Assembly (NCBI RefSeq): GCF_030272615.1 | Contig: NC_081410.1 | Location: 124,247,140-124,311,139 of the forward strand | Source: Cryptomeria japonica | Taxonomy: Eukaryota > Streptophyta > Pinopsida > Cupressales > Cupressaceae | Direction: 5' to 3' | DNA: 64,000 bases | Part shown: positions 49,661-62,279 of the stretch, piece by piece | Position numbering within the stretch: position 1 is the first letter of the stretch | Layout: the number at the start of each line of letters is the position of its first letter | Translations under genes and position numbers: made by a program | The notes under the pieces: generated by a model | Told to the model about the DNA's origin: nothing | The model's database searches: none | The model's input: the letters and a program-made list of their open reading frames with translations, nothing else

Positions 49661-50079
49661 ACTTCACTATTAAAGTTATGAACTAATATTTATTTCTTAC
49701 TTGTACATACATATATAATTCATCATCATGTTGAGGAAATGATAAAATACTCAAACAATAAATGAGCATGAAGTCAAGAATGCAAAGAAAAGAGAAAGAA
49801 TGAGACAATTTCACGAAGGAAGGAGATTAACACCATAGAAAGAAGACATGCCTATTCAAGAGGAACATGAAACATTGATGCAATGTAAGAGAGATGTGGA
49901 ATTGATGTCACAAAGGCAACCAATCCAAAACCTCTACATCAACATTCACATCTCAAGTTGGAGACACTCCATCTTCCACATCTCAAGTTGAAGGTACACC
50001 ATCTTTTACATCTCAATTTTAAGATACACTTTATCCTTTTCATCTCTAACTAAAGGTTTACCATCCCTAATGTTGTTGA

Positions 50080-52200
50080 CATTCATAATGTTGAGGTAAC
50101 TCTACCTTTGAGAACACCTCCTAGATTTTTGCATAGAAAGACTAAGTATTTGATTGATATTGATGCTAATATTTTGAAACCAATGATTGTTAAGATTCCA
50201 AAGCGTACTTTTCAAAGATATGCCAAGAGGATATGAAGATTATTTTTATAGAAGTTAAATGAGACCAAAATATGTCAACTATTTATTGAAATGATGAGAA
50301 GTTCAAAATTTAGGCTCATCATGAAGATTCTTGGGCTAAGAACATCGGATGGTTCAAGTAAGAAATCTATTAGAAATATTCTAATGAGTGTAGATAAGAT
50401 TGTGGGTTCTACCTCACACATGAAAGATAGTAATGTCACCCGACGTGTCATTACATCATGAATAGTAAGGAATCAAACCAAGAAAGACTATCTCAATAGA
50501 AGGAAAAGTAAAGCTCATTAAAAATAAGTACAAACTATATAATGAGAGTCAAGGGAAGGCGTGGAAGACTTAAGGACCCAAATAACAATAAATTATGGGT
50601 ATTCTCTAGTAGACTATCATTGAAAGATAAAATAATTGTTGAAGCCTTGACATCCCCAATTAAGTAATTTTGGAAGAATAACACAAGGGTCTCTCCTAAT
50701 CAAAGAGATGTTGTAAGGAAGAAGATTGCTAGTCAAATCCATGATCCACATATAGAGCATTTTTAGGATATGACAAACACATTTTTTTTGCCAAATTTCA
50801 AGAGATGTATCCTCAAATTAAAATCAAATGGTAAAGCCTTTTTTAATTTTCTACGAATTATGATGTTTATCAACATATATGTGTAGATTTGGATACTAAC
50901 AATGTTTTGCTAGAATGTAACATAAAATCTCCACCTAGATCTTCAAGAGATTTCATATCTAGCATTTTATATGAAAGAGTGGATGGTAAACTATTTTACA
51001 AGAGCTTATGCTTTGATACTTGTGTTGATTATGGTGACTTGCAATATTTGTCAATTTATGAACATATGGAGAGTACACATGCAATTGGAAACTGATTAGT
51101 GGAATTTAAAAAGTATAAGACAATGGCCATAGTCTAAAAGATGGCAAAGAAGGAAAAAGGTGTGACTTTGTTAGTGAAAAGATTCTAATGTATCAACTTA
51201 TCAGAATTTTTAATGAGAATATAGTGTACAAGTATGCGAGGCATACCAAGCTCGAAGGTTGGACTTGCAATTAAAGTTATGCAAGGACACATATCCACTT
51301 GAAACTATCATTTCAGTTGTTGACTTTGTAGAGAACTACACACTACAACCACAAAATGAGGTACAATCACAAAATTATAACTCCACATGAGTTGTTGTGT
51401 TTGTGCATATAGCATTCATTCAAGTAGGTGATAGAATCGATGACCACATGAAGATGTTGAGGGAGTATCATTTTCACATTATTGATGATGGCACATATTC
51501 TACATAGTTTTTGCAAGGTTACTTTGATATGTTCTACTGTGATTTGGCTAGCAATGACATATAATTTCATTAGCATATCACATGGCTAGATAATTGTGCA
51601 TCACAACTCAAACTCCCAATTTTTTTATTGGTTGAGAAGGATGCATATGATCAATGGTGTTCAACATATGTGCAAATTATTTGAGGCTAGGCATGGAAAG
51701 TGAGAGCATGATGGCAGTGTTTCCATTTTTTTCCTTAATTATCAAAATTCAAGTTCCCAAGTTATTTCAAATGGTTTATTTTTTACATTGGCATGTTGTA
51801 GGTGGCTTTTTACATTGTGTTGTAGGCATACATGGTAGATTAATGTATTATGATTTTTTCACACTTGTTATGAAAGATTCCTCATCCTAAATATAAACAT
51901 TGGAAATTTGTTGAAGGTAGTAAACTCCTCATATTAACACATTGTATGTCTTGGTTATGCCAATGAATTGTCAGAGTGGGCTCATTGCCACACATTCCTA
52001 CCATTAAGTCTACAAAAATAATTGTGATCTTTTGGTGGGAATCACATTTCAAAGGTAGTTTGATTTTTAATGGGAGAGAGAAACCTTTAAGGGTTTTATT
52101 CCTTCCAAGTCTTATTCCCAAGTTTTCAAACTTTTACAAAGCCTATCAATTATTTATGGTGGCCAAGGTTTTTCAAGCATGCAATAGAGATTCAAGGGAT
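50080..52200 (+). pseudogene. Decayed transposase-like gene (DFxENY / DNCASQ / HGK-xHDG type)
   Basis: Several plus frames hold remnants of one protein. One frame gives FWKNNTRVSPNQRDVVRKK (about 50670-50730). Frame 50889-51095 has Cys-containing LECNIKSPPRSSRDF. A frame from 51265 to about 51715, broken only by stops, carries VVDFVENYTLQPQNEVQS, HFHIIDDG, WLDNCASQLK and FEARHGK*EHDG. These spaced Asp, Asn-Tyr, Cys-Ser-Gln and His-Gly-Lys words recall a widespread, poorly named group of DDE-like transposase-derived proteins of eukaryotes. That link is from memory of motif style. No terminal inverted repeats were found. The gene is dead. Confidence 0.5.
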
Positions 52201-53613
52201 TGATTCTCATGTATTTCATCATGCCTCTTTTAGTTTTAGTAGATCCAAAATATTTCTCAAAATTTGAAAGCCTTGTGAAGGTTGTCAGAAGATAGTTCCA
52301 CATAGGTGATGCATCCAAATTATGAAATAAGGTGTGGAAATGGTGTAGGCTCTATTGAAGTAACCATGTTTTCCTCATGAAACATCATGATATAACTTTC
52401 ATGTGATCATAAATTGGAGGTAAAAACAAACAACTAGAAGACGCTTAGAATTTATTTTTAGAATTTAAAACCCTTTTCAAATTATGGTTTGTTGAAGCAA
52501 GTTTTGAAATCTTTCCTTCATCATTGATCTAATGGTTCTTTGGTTTGACAAGCATGATAAAATATCATACAACTACCTTGTGAGTTTGTTATTGTGCTAC
52601 ATTTTGGCAAATGTAAATATTGTTATTATGGAATGCAAGGGATCTGTCAAAACCATATGTAAAGGAAAGTAGAAGGGTCCTTAGAATCCTAGAAATACCT
52701 CTTCAATAAACCCTTTTAAGTCTTGATAAACCTATGATGGATTTCATTAAACTCTATTAAATGGTAAATCCATTGCCAAGATGTATGTCTCCTTGCTACT
52801 TTAATATCACAGTCTTGTTAGTTATGCAGGCATGTGGTAAAGGGAAAGAGATCTTTAATGAGAAATAAAAATCCAAGGTCAAGGGATGAGGACACTTTCA
52901 ATCATGGGAAAAGTAGTAAAACAACAAGGTAGATAGTCCCATTAGATACATGCTAATATTTTCAACTTATAGAGGTCAAGAATAAACTAAGAGGACATTT
53001 TTCTACTCATGAATACAATGCTAGGATTAGTATTATAATGCTAAACAATCAAGGGTCCTTGTGAAAAGACTAAGGCATAAAAGACAAATCCACTTAAGTA
53101 TGCATGGTCAAAGCATATAAATAGGTTTGTAAAGAATGGAAGAAATAAATTAAATTTTAAGGAATGGTGTTTTTGATGTTAGTTTTAATCATCGAGGGCT
53201 AGTTTGACACAATTTGAAGCATTCTTAGTTGTAGAAAGTATAATGTAACTTGGTCTATGGAACTACTTGCAAATCAAGACAATGGTTTCCTCAAGAATTG
53301 ATCTATTAGATGGATGATAAGAAAGTAAGGCACAAGGAGGCCATGGAAGCCATTGATAACCTTGATCAATAAGTAAATAACATGCAAGAGAATCATAATA
53401 CTCTAGATGACATTACCAATAACCTATTGCATCTATGTTAGGTGGCTAAAGCATTTTCTCTATGGGGTAAACGTAAAAATATAGCCAATAAGAAAACAAA
53501 TTTATGCAACATAAAAACACCCTACTCCATATAAAGAGAACACATAAGGAATATAGTTATTTGTATTTGAGTGGAAGGAGACATTCACATTATGTCTATC
53601 ATGGCATATTATT
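52201..53613. other. No feature recognised
   Basis: AT-rich single-copy-looking sequence without a supportable ORF or repeat. Confidence 0.5.
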
Positions 53614-53905
53614 TATAAATTGAGTTGGTTCCATGTCTAAAAGATAAACATGCTTATTTATTGTACACTTCAAGCTCAAGTAGTATAGGGATAGTGGATC
53701 CTTCTAGGTCTGATCCTGTAATAGATGCCTTGAGTAAAATAAAGAACAATAACATTTATATTATAAATACTCATCATCATTATGCTCGTATTGGAGGGAA
53801 AATGTAGCTAAAGGTGAGATATGGTGCCAAGGTGATTGGACTAGTTGATGACAAAGATCAAATTCCTCAGATTGATTTGGCTTTAAGTGATGAGGTAAAT
53901 GGATT
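53614..53905 (+). pseudogene. Glyoxalase II (hydroxyacylglutathione hydrolase) fragment
   Basis: The frame reads IELVPCLKDKHAYLL, then VVDPS-like IVDPSRSDPVIDALS, NNIYIINTHHHYARIGG, and after one TAG, VRYGAKVIG and DQIPQIDLALSD. This is the N-terminal third of plant glyoxalase II, which hydrolyses S-lactoylglutathione. The metal-binding THxHxDH motif is altered (Asp-His to Ala-Arg), so it is inactive. The similarity stops at GATGAG followed by GTAAAT, which could be an old exon end. No neighbouring exon was found, so it is a captured or duplicated gene piece. Confidence 0.75.
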
Positions 53906-54930
53906 GATTAATGACATTCAACGCTGACAACCAAAAAGAAAATAAAGATGGAAGTTTACAATGCGTGGAGAAGTAAGGTGAGATTAGTTTATATAGATAG
54001 ATAAACCAAAAAAAGGGTTGTGTTAGTAGTTGACAAAAATATAGGCCTTAGTTATATTTACAAAGAACCAAAGTGCAAGACATGTCACAATAATAAAAGG
54101 GACTATGATAAACCTTGAAAAGACACTCCTAAAGACAATGCAAGGATTTGGAAGAGGTGCATGTAGACACAAGTGAAAAGTAAAGGCATAATTCACATGA
54201 TGCAAAATAAAGAATGGCAATGGCACAAGGTATGTCAATTAAGGACAATCGTGTAGTCATGATGGGTCTATGTTCAGTTGCCACATTAAATGATAAAAGA
54301 ATGACCTAGGGGTGACAAAATTGTGCATAAATTATAATTTTAAGACATACAAAATTGACTACATAATAAGATATAGTGAATATGAGACAAGAAGGTTGAT
54401 GATAGTGAAAGGATTATTATTGTATAACAACAACCTACACATGTATGATAGTCATTAATTTGTTGTCTATGAAGAACCATCCAAGAATTTGGCGAAAAAA
54501 ATTTGGCGAAGGATCTTGACATGATCTTGGCAAGAGATAGAATTAGCTAGAATGTCATCTATATAATCTTCCAAGTTTTTATGCATGGATATGTGCAGGA
54601 TCATGAGGGGCCAAAAAGTGGTGATATCTTGACTAAAGTCCTTATACTTATATCTAAAATATTATAAAAACATATTATTATTTGATTGTGGTTAGGGTGG
54701 TCAGACATACACTTGATTCTTATCTTTTTTTTTCTGAAATTTGTACTACTGCATTGAAATTTTAAAATTTTCATCAAATAGATTATTTTTTAATTTTTTT
54801 AAATTTTTCAAAAAACAACTAGTAGCTTAGAAAATACATTCAATTTTCTATAGATTCTATTCTTACATATTTTTGAAATAATGTTGGTAACTTATTCAAA
54901 TTTTTATGTCAAGTTGCCTAACTCTGTTTT
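53906..54930. other. No feature recognised
   Basis: AT-rich sequence, with T-rich runs near 54720-54940 on the plus strand. No gene is supported. Confidence 0.5.
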
Positions 54931-54940
54931 TTTTTAATTT

Positions 54941-56880
54941 TCATTGCCACTTAAGGGCCTTTTTGGCCCACCATGATCCTACACATACTTGCATGTAGTC
55001 ATGAAATACAAGGGTCATAACACGTAAATAAGTTGTGCCAATAATATTTAATCCAAAAGGCATCACAACCCAACAAAATGTACCCCAAGGAGTTGTAAAA
55101 GCATTTTTATATTGATCTTGAGGACTAATAAAGATTTGATTGTATCTAGAAAAACCATCTATAAAAGATAACAATGCATGACCAATAGTAGAATCAACTA
55201 TCACATCAATGTTCAAAAGTGAAAAATCATCCTTCAAGGAAGCCTTATTAAGATCTCAAAAGTCAGTGCACATTCTAATCTTATTATCTGGTTTAGAAAC
55301 AACAACAATATTGAAAATCCAAAGAGAATAATCAATAGAATGAACAAAGCCAACTTCAAGATTTTTTTCTCTTTGAACTTTAACAAGTAATTCTATCTCG
55401 GGATTCATCTTCCTAATTTTATGTTTCACAAGTTTAACATAAGGAATTAACACAATATGATGAGTCACAATCTTAGGATCAATGCCACACACATTTGAAT
55501 AAATCCAAGAAAATATTTTGGGAAATTCATGTAATACAAAATAATACTCATTTTGTTCATCATCACTTAAACACTTCCCGATCTTTATGATTTTATCATC
55601 ATTGTAAGGGTCCTTTTTAACATTGATGGTATCACTCACAAGGAGATTACTTTGTTGAAAAACATCTATCGATTGAGGGAATTCATGAATCATCTCTTCA
55701 TTATCACCTTCTAGTTCGGCATCTTTCCCAAAGTATGGTTCAACATTTAAACAATAAGGAAATCCATGATTATGATGTTAATGAGAAAGGTTGTTAGAGA
55801 TTTCTAGAAACTTAGCCAAGGAATCATTAGTAGAAAAGATGCAAAGGAAGGTGACTGAGAGTCAAAATCAATCAATTGAGGATGCATTAGAGAAAGAGTT
55901 TTAGAGGAAAAGATAAAATTCACATTGAGAGATGGCCTCTTAGATACTTCGGTGGGCTTATAAGAATTATATTCAAGTCCAAAAGATGTCTCACATATAT
56001 GATTCTCTAAAAGAACTTTTATCGGGCTTGTTCATGTATGCCACAACCATTGCCATTATATCCAATTTAAGTTAGGATGTGAAAACCAAGACCATCAAGG
56101 GAGACCATTTTAGTAAGGTATGGTAGAGCGTCATATGTCTTAATCTCATAAGTAGATGAAGTAGAAGAAGTGTTTGATTCTGAAGAAACCATAAAATTGT
56201 TACTAAGTTTCTTAGACAAAGTAGGTTTCTTGCTAGGTTTTACCACATAATCATCCTTTTTAGTGTTAGGATCTATTGGTGGATTTTATATTCTCTTATA
56301 AAAGGTGCAAAATCTAAGGATCCCCAATCTTCATCTAAGAGTACCTCTTTAGATGAAGAAGTATCTTTATGAGGAGATGGTGTTTCATCTTGAGCAGAAG
56401 AAGTAGAAGATTTTGAAGAAGATCTGGAATCAGATGAAGTTTGAAAACAAGCTTGTAAATTAGTATTAGCATGCAAGGTATACATCTTGTTGTTATAAAT
56501 GAATTTAACTTGATGAGGAAGAGTAGAAGGGACAACTTTCATACTTTTAAACCAAGGTCTTCCTAATAGAATATTGTAAGATAGACTATCGAGCATGATT
56601 TGGATAAGTGTAGGTAAAATAATAAGTCCTACCTTAATAGAAAAGGTTATAGTACCTAAGGATTCTCTAGCAACATTATCAAAACCATGAATAGAAAGAA
56701 ACTTAGGTTGAAGAAATGAAGTATCCACATTAATCTTATGCAGCAAATAAATGCTACAAACATTAAGGTCAAATCCATTGTCTACTAGGGTTTGTCTTAT
56801 AACATTACCATTGATAAGGACTATTGATGTGTCTAATTGATTGCTTAAGGATTTCCTATGAACTAGCCAAATTCAATCAA
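54941..56880 (-). pseudogene. Ty3-gypsy pol fragment: retropepsin and start of RT
   Basis: On the minus strand, 56746-56273 has a retropepsin-type domain end with SLSYNILLGRPWFKSMKVVPSTL and an acidic linker. Frame 55693-55256 has the RT lead-in IDYSLWIFNIVVVSKPDNKIRMCTDF. Frame 55237-54941 has DGFSRYNQIFISPQDQYKNA and WGTFCWVVMPFGL. The RT catalytic box and everything downstream are absent, so the piece was cut near 54940. Protease directly upstream of RT is the gypsy order. Confidence 0.85.
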
Positions 56881-56935
56881 TAGATCCTTAAATTAGTGGC
56901 CAACGAACAAGATTTCAACCAAAAGGTTGAAATAT

Positions 56936-58131
56936 TGATAAACTTATAAGGCATGAAGAGGGGGGGGGGTGAATTAGTGCAAGCAAAAACTTAATAAATA
57001 TGATAACCACTTTCACCAACCTGAAAATCAATAAGCATGCAAGAAATATAACCACATAAGCAAACATCCAGCAAAGCATGCAAACCATAACACAATGATT
57101 TTTCACATGGAAACCCAAATGGGAAAAACCATGGTGGGAATTGGTACCCACAAGGATCTTCTAACTACAATATAGATATCTGACCGGTTAAGGTCATAAA
57201 ACCACCCTATTAGGGGTACACCCGGTTAGGAGTGTTTTAGCCTAGTTATGAGCTCTATAATAAGGCCTGTTAGGACCCAACATTGTTAGGAGATACCCAC
57301 ATTACTAGGATTTACAAACACAAGCTAATGTGTCACTTGGTTAGAGGATTTCACCTTCAGACCTGCTAGGATCCTACCGCACCCTATTAGGAGTGACCTT
57401 GTTAGAGGATTTTCTTACTACAACTGTTAGGAAGACAATGAGTTCAATTGATATGAAGTTAGCACCTCTATGCCTGATTAGATCTGCTTCTTCTCAAATT
57501 CTATCACTGACTAAACATCAAAACCTAACCTCCTTCAATCGCACAATCAAATTCTCACTCTTGATCTATAAAATCATACATCTTACATCTCCTTATAAAG
57601 GACTCTGTTAAGTCGGTTAAGAACCTTGGAACAAATCCCTAGGTTCACTGAATCTAGTCATCTTTTACATTTTCTCACTCATTACACTTTTCTTATGTTG
57701 GAAAAACAATTCATAACTTAAAAACATAACAATAAGTCTACCAGTTACCGATCCAACTAACTCTGCTATACCGGTTCTCTGTTCTTCCTGACCGTAAATG
57801 GAAAATCAACTAAAACTTACTCAATACACTAAATCTGATGATGAAGTTTGGAACATAGGTGCATGTTTCTATCTCCAACACTTCTGTAAAACTGCAATAT
57901 CTAACTCTTTTCCAATCATCTGTACCGGTCGCTTGATCATCACTATGTTCTTGTTTACTGGTTGACAACAACTTAGCAGTTTTGCTATCTAACTGATTCT
58001 ACAACCGGTTAGGCTATACCGGTTGGTCTAGATGACCTAGATAACTAAACAAACATGGTTACTATCAATGACAACACAAATAAAGTCATCAAACAACCTA
58101 TTACATCTATATCATCATCATCAAGCCAATA
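56936..58131 (-). mobile_element. 3' LTR of element D
   Basis: On the minus strand it starts TATTGGCTTGATG (TG mutated to TA) after the polypurine tract and ends CCTTATAAGTTTATCA. A TATA box, TTTATAAGGAG, lies near 57595, and the conserved GGTTTTTCCCATTTGGGTTT word is at about 57110-57130. Confidence 0.8.
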
Positions 58132-58143
58132 ATCTCCCCCTTT
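58132..58143 (-). promoter_or_regulatory. Polypurine tract of element D
   Basis: Minus strand AAAGGGGGAGAT directly before the 3' LTR. A second AAAGGGGGAG after CATTGATGTC lies at 58281-58290. GCCAA and TTGGC still flank the main tract. Confidence 0.8.
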
Positions 58144-58384
58144 GGCATTTAATGGCAACACTTAGGAAAAATTTTGTCTGAGTGTCACATTACAACAATC
58201 ATGACTCAACCCAAGTACATAATGCAAAATGCCTCCTTATCAATTATATGCTATTACAAAATTTTGACTGACTTATACTACTCCCCCTTTGACATCAATG
58301 ACAAAGGTAAGCAAATACATTTGAAACAAATGAATACAACACACCAAAATTTGCATTACCAAATGTATAAGAGTTTAAAAGTTT

Positions 58385-61300
58385 ACAATTATATTTTGAG
58401 AAAAACATCAGCAAAATTAGTCTTCAAGACTTTCAAATCATTCTCCCATGTCTCCAAAAGAGTAGATGTAATATCAATTTGTGTTTGGACCTGGTATGCA
58501 AGCTCTTCCATAGCATCAAGCGTACTCATGTCAGGTGTAGTCAAAATTGCCTTTGTCTCTTTGTATCCTCTCTGCAAAATTTCTAATTTGGGGACTAGAT
58601 GAGTTTGTAACTCATGCAATCATGCAGTCCTCTTGATTTGTTCTGTCTTATATGCCTTAAGCTTATGTTGTCTCACTATGACAGATCTACAATTGCTGAA
58701 TCATTTAATGGATCAAATGATTCACTCAAACTCTTTAGCTCCTGCTGAGCTTCCTTTCTCTTCTTATCAATATCATCAAAGAAAAATGAAAAGTTGCAGA
58801 TTGTAGAAAGAAATTTACCTCCATTCTTCAAGGCTTCTTTGATTTGGTCCATATTCACAGTAAGACCTTTTATGTCTTTGTCAATTGCTTTGATTAATGT
58901 CCCAATTCTTTTCTTTTCATATTCTTTCTCTACATTATGTAGAGCAGCCTCTCCAAGACTTTTCATTTGCTCCCTTGTTGATGTGACCAAGTGGTCCAAT
59001 TTTTCAATGGGAGTTGTGAGACTATCAATATCAGTCTCCGTTAATAGACTAGAAAATATGTCAATTGCAGTTTGTATAGTTTGAGCTTCTCTCCTCTGAT
59101 ATCTCATTATCTTCTTCTTGGCCTTGGATTGCATTGCAGATGCAATCTCCATAAGTTCTGTTGGACTCAACATATCCATATTTATTGGCCCTTGGATGGT
59201 CATCGTATCATCATCCTCACCATCATCAATGATTTTCTTTGAAGTAACTGATCAGTAGGTCACTTTCTGCTCATGTTCTTCTTCTTTCTGCTTCTCTTCT
59301 ACCTTCACCGGTGGCTCTGTAGTTTGCATAACATTTATTTGTACACTCTCTTGTGTATCATTTTGCATCTCTATTGTCTTCTTTGGCAACATTGTGGTTT
59401 TCACATCATCTATTTATGCATTCACTTGTGTCTATGTCTTCTCTTCATCTTTACCGGTTGGAATAACTTCCGGTATCATTGGTTGTTCTTCTGTGACAGT
59501 AGGAACTGATGTGGCATCTCCTTCTGGTTCTATCTCTGTTTGAGTAATATCTGATATCTAATCATTTTCAAACACATATGGTAGTTCACCTTCAATTACC
59601 AGTGCTTCAGAGAGATCTTATTCCTTAGAAGAATCTATCTTCTCCGGTTCCTCTTTTTCAAGTCCTAAAAACTTTTTCAAAATTTCTTCAGTCTCAGCTT
59701 GCACAGACTGGGACTCACCAACAAGCAATCTTGTTAACCTCTTTTTGGTATGAAATAATGGTTTTGAATTTGAAATAATTTCTTGTACTTCCTTCTTGGA
59801 GGTCTCCAGTTGTAAATGCATAAGTACATACTCTATTATTCATTTATCTTGCTTGATTGCAATCTGCCATCTAGCTTCCAATTTTCTATACAAAGAGTCA
59901 GGTTATTTGTCCTTGCAATTCAATCAATGCTTTGCTATAATGATTCATAAACCAAACAACTGAATCCTCAATTTATTTTTGCTCTTCCTCACCAAAATTG
60001 TTATAGTGCTTATATACCTCCAATCAATATACCATACTTCCTTATATTACTCAACAAGCTCTCAAGACAAGTAGGTTTAGTTACCTGTGGCTTAACTAAT
60101 TTGATAATGGGTGAACCAACCACTTTAGACTTCTTTCCACTTGCCCTCAATTCTTTCTTATCGCCTTTTGATTTGGTTTCCTCTGTCTCTTCCTCTGCTA
60201 CAACCTTAAAAACTCTTTGTGCTTGTTCTTTCTTTCTTTTTCTTGTAGCTTTTGTGACTTTAGGTGCCTGAGGGTTATCTTTCTTTTCTTTTCTCCTAAT
60301 TTGTATTTTTGGAGGAGGAGGGGGCTTCTCCTTCTTGACATTTGCACTCCTAGTTTGTCTACCGGTGGAGACACTAGAGGTTCCTGCCTTCCTTTCTTCA
60401 AATCTAGTTCTTGCTTCATCAATCATCTCCTTTGTGAAACCTTGTGCAACAACAAATTCCTCAACCTCTTTCCTGATCTTTTTGGCCACTACTGGTTTGG
60501 CCAATTCAACATGTACCTGTATTGATTTCTCTTTAAATGTGCCAAACCTAGGTACATTTGGATCTACCGATTTAGATAGGAAGTGGTCAACATAAATAAT
60601 CAAGATATCTTCTTCTACCTCATACCCCATAGGCATGACCCATGAAGTCCTTGGATCTGTAGCCTCCATCTGACAAGTATTGGTATCAACCATAAAATAA
60701 ATGGAGTCTTCATACCTTTTCACTACATGCTTCGGTATCCTCTCTCTGGCAAGCATTTTCTTCTATAATTCCTTGAAGTAATCCCAGATAGTCTTAGTGA
60801 ACTCATTGTCAAACATCTTAATGTTGTTCTTGATTTGTAAGACTGTCGGTGTATCCTCAGACCACTAGATATCACCTATACCAAGAAAGTAATTTTGGAA
60901 ATAGAAAAATAATCCAATAATCAACTAACCAAACTTGAACTTTTATCACTTGTCCTTCTTGATTGATTCAAGATTTAATACCAATTGGGCTCTCAAGGTC
61001 TCTACTAGCTCATAATCAACATTATCTTTTAACATTTGGTAAGCTATGTGGATAGCAACTCCAGGAATTCTATTCATTTGGCTTGAATGGTACACTCTGT
61101 AGCTAATGATAACGGATGCAAACTTCACTTCTGGATATTCTATATCATTCACTGTCATGGCACAACCATCCCACCTCGACTTTTTCAGTTGGATAACCTC
61201 ATCCTTCGAGATTGATCTCAAAACAAGGACTTCATTGGTGGTCCATAATCTGGTGATAGCATGGATAGCCTCTTTTGTGATCTTGTGTGGTCTATCCAAC

Positions 61301-61647
61301 CACATAAACTGGTCGTGGATCCTGCTCAGAACACATCTCACATGCTCTTCTTCAAAATCATCGAGAAAGTTTACAACACGGTGAAAACCCTTATTAGATA
61401 CCCTTCTGAATTCATCCTTCATCAATCCTTGTTTATCACACAGTGTTAAGTATTGATTAAAGATGGAAAATGCACCCAAATCCTCTAGTTTGCAATGGAT
61501 GTATGATCTAATGTCCTCAACAAGCAAAACTCCCTAGGGTATGCTGGATAGGGCTCCAACTGGATCTGTCTCCATGGACTTATGAGGATGTCTCTTAAAG
61601 TTCGGTCAAGGTCTTTCGGTAATATCAACAACACGTGGTGTATCCAT
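58385..61647 (-). pseudogene. Large unrecognised ORF in the pol position of element D
   Basis: From ATG 61647 one frame runs to 60010 (546 codons) broken only by point stops; at least three are TAG where CAG is likely (61534, 60763, 60865). A shift then leads to a frame covering 59821-58676 and another to 58389, about 1,080 codons in all. Region 1 (61527-60946) looks globular, with FLDDFEEEHVRCVLSRIHDQF and HKITKEAIHAITRLW. Region 2 (60756-60010) ends in a basic, proline-rich part (KKEKPPPPPK) that may bind nucleic acid. Region 3 is an acidic linker, and region 4 (59203-58389) is predicted coiled coil. I do not recognise the family. No RT, integrase or protease motif is present. Confidence 0.6.
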
Positions 61648-62100
61648 TATGAAAATTTAAACATAGATTCAGATTCATAGAGAAATACCTTTAAACTTCT
61701 TTGCAACTAGGGTTTTCGGTCTGAATGCTCTTCCACCGATTCACTTTTCCACAAATCTTCACAATCCTCTATCAATTTCGCCAAAGTAACAATCAAATTC
61801 TCTTCTATGTTTCTGTCGCTCTCCAAATGTGCTCTCAAAAATGCTAAGTGAAAAATGAGATTGTAAAACACCTTTTTATTTGCCTTTTACCAACTACATT
61901 TAATGCTAAACCGGTTGAACATACCCTAATCACCGTTCAACCCTAAAAATTGCTACCGGTTAACATATCACATCCAATTTACTGGTTGCATCTTAAAATC
62001 ACTTCATAACATCATATTGCATCAAAACATGCAAATTTGACTTACTGCACACCATTTAGGGGGTCTGAAAATGGATCTAACAACATGCTCCCCCTAAGCT
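61648..62100 (-). promoter_or_regulatory. Possible internal promoter and leader of the element D ORF
   Basis: Between gag and the ORF the minus strand has a TATA-like AAATAAAAAGG near 61875. It is followed by a leader-like stretch with AAAACCCTAG shortly before the ATG, as in plant 5' leaders. This is a weak inference from base content. Confidence 0.3.
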
Positions 62101-62279
62101 TCATACATAGGTTAGTTTTCTGGTGAGAGATTCTCCACACCAGGTGAAGAATTGGAGTCCTTTGATGGTTTCTCCTCACTTTTCTTCCTCCATATCTTAT
62201 TCATCTCACTTCTGGTTTCTTCCACATCTACCTTCTTCTTTCCTTTCTGGTCAACAGACTAATTAACTGGTTAGTTCAT

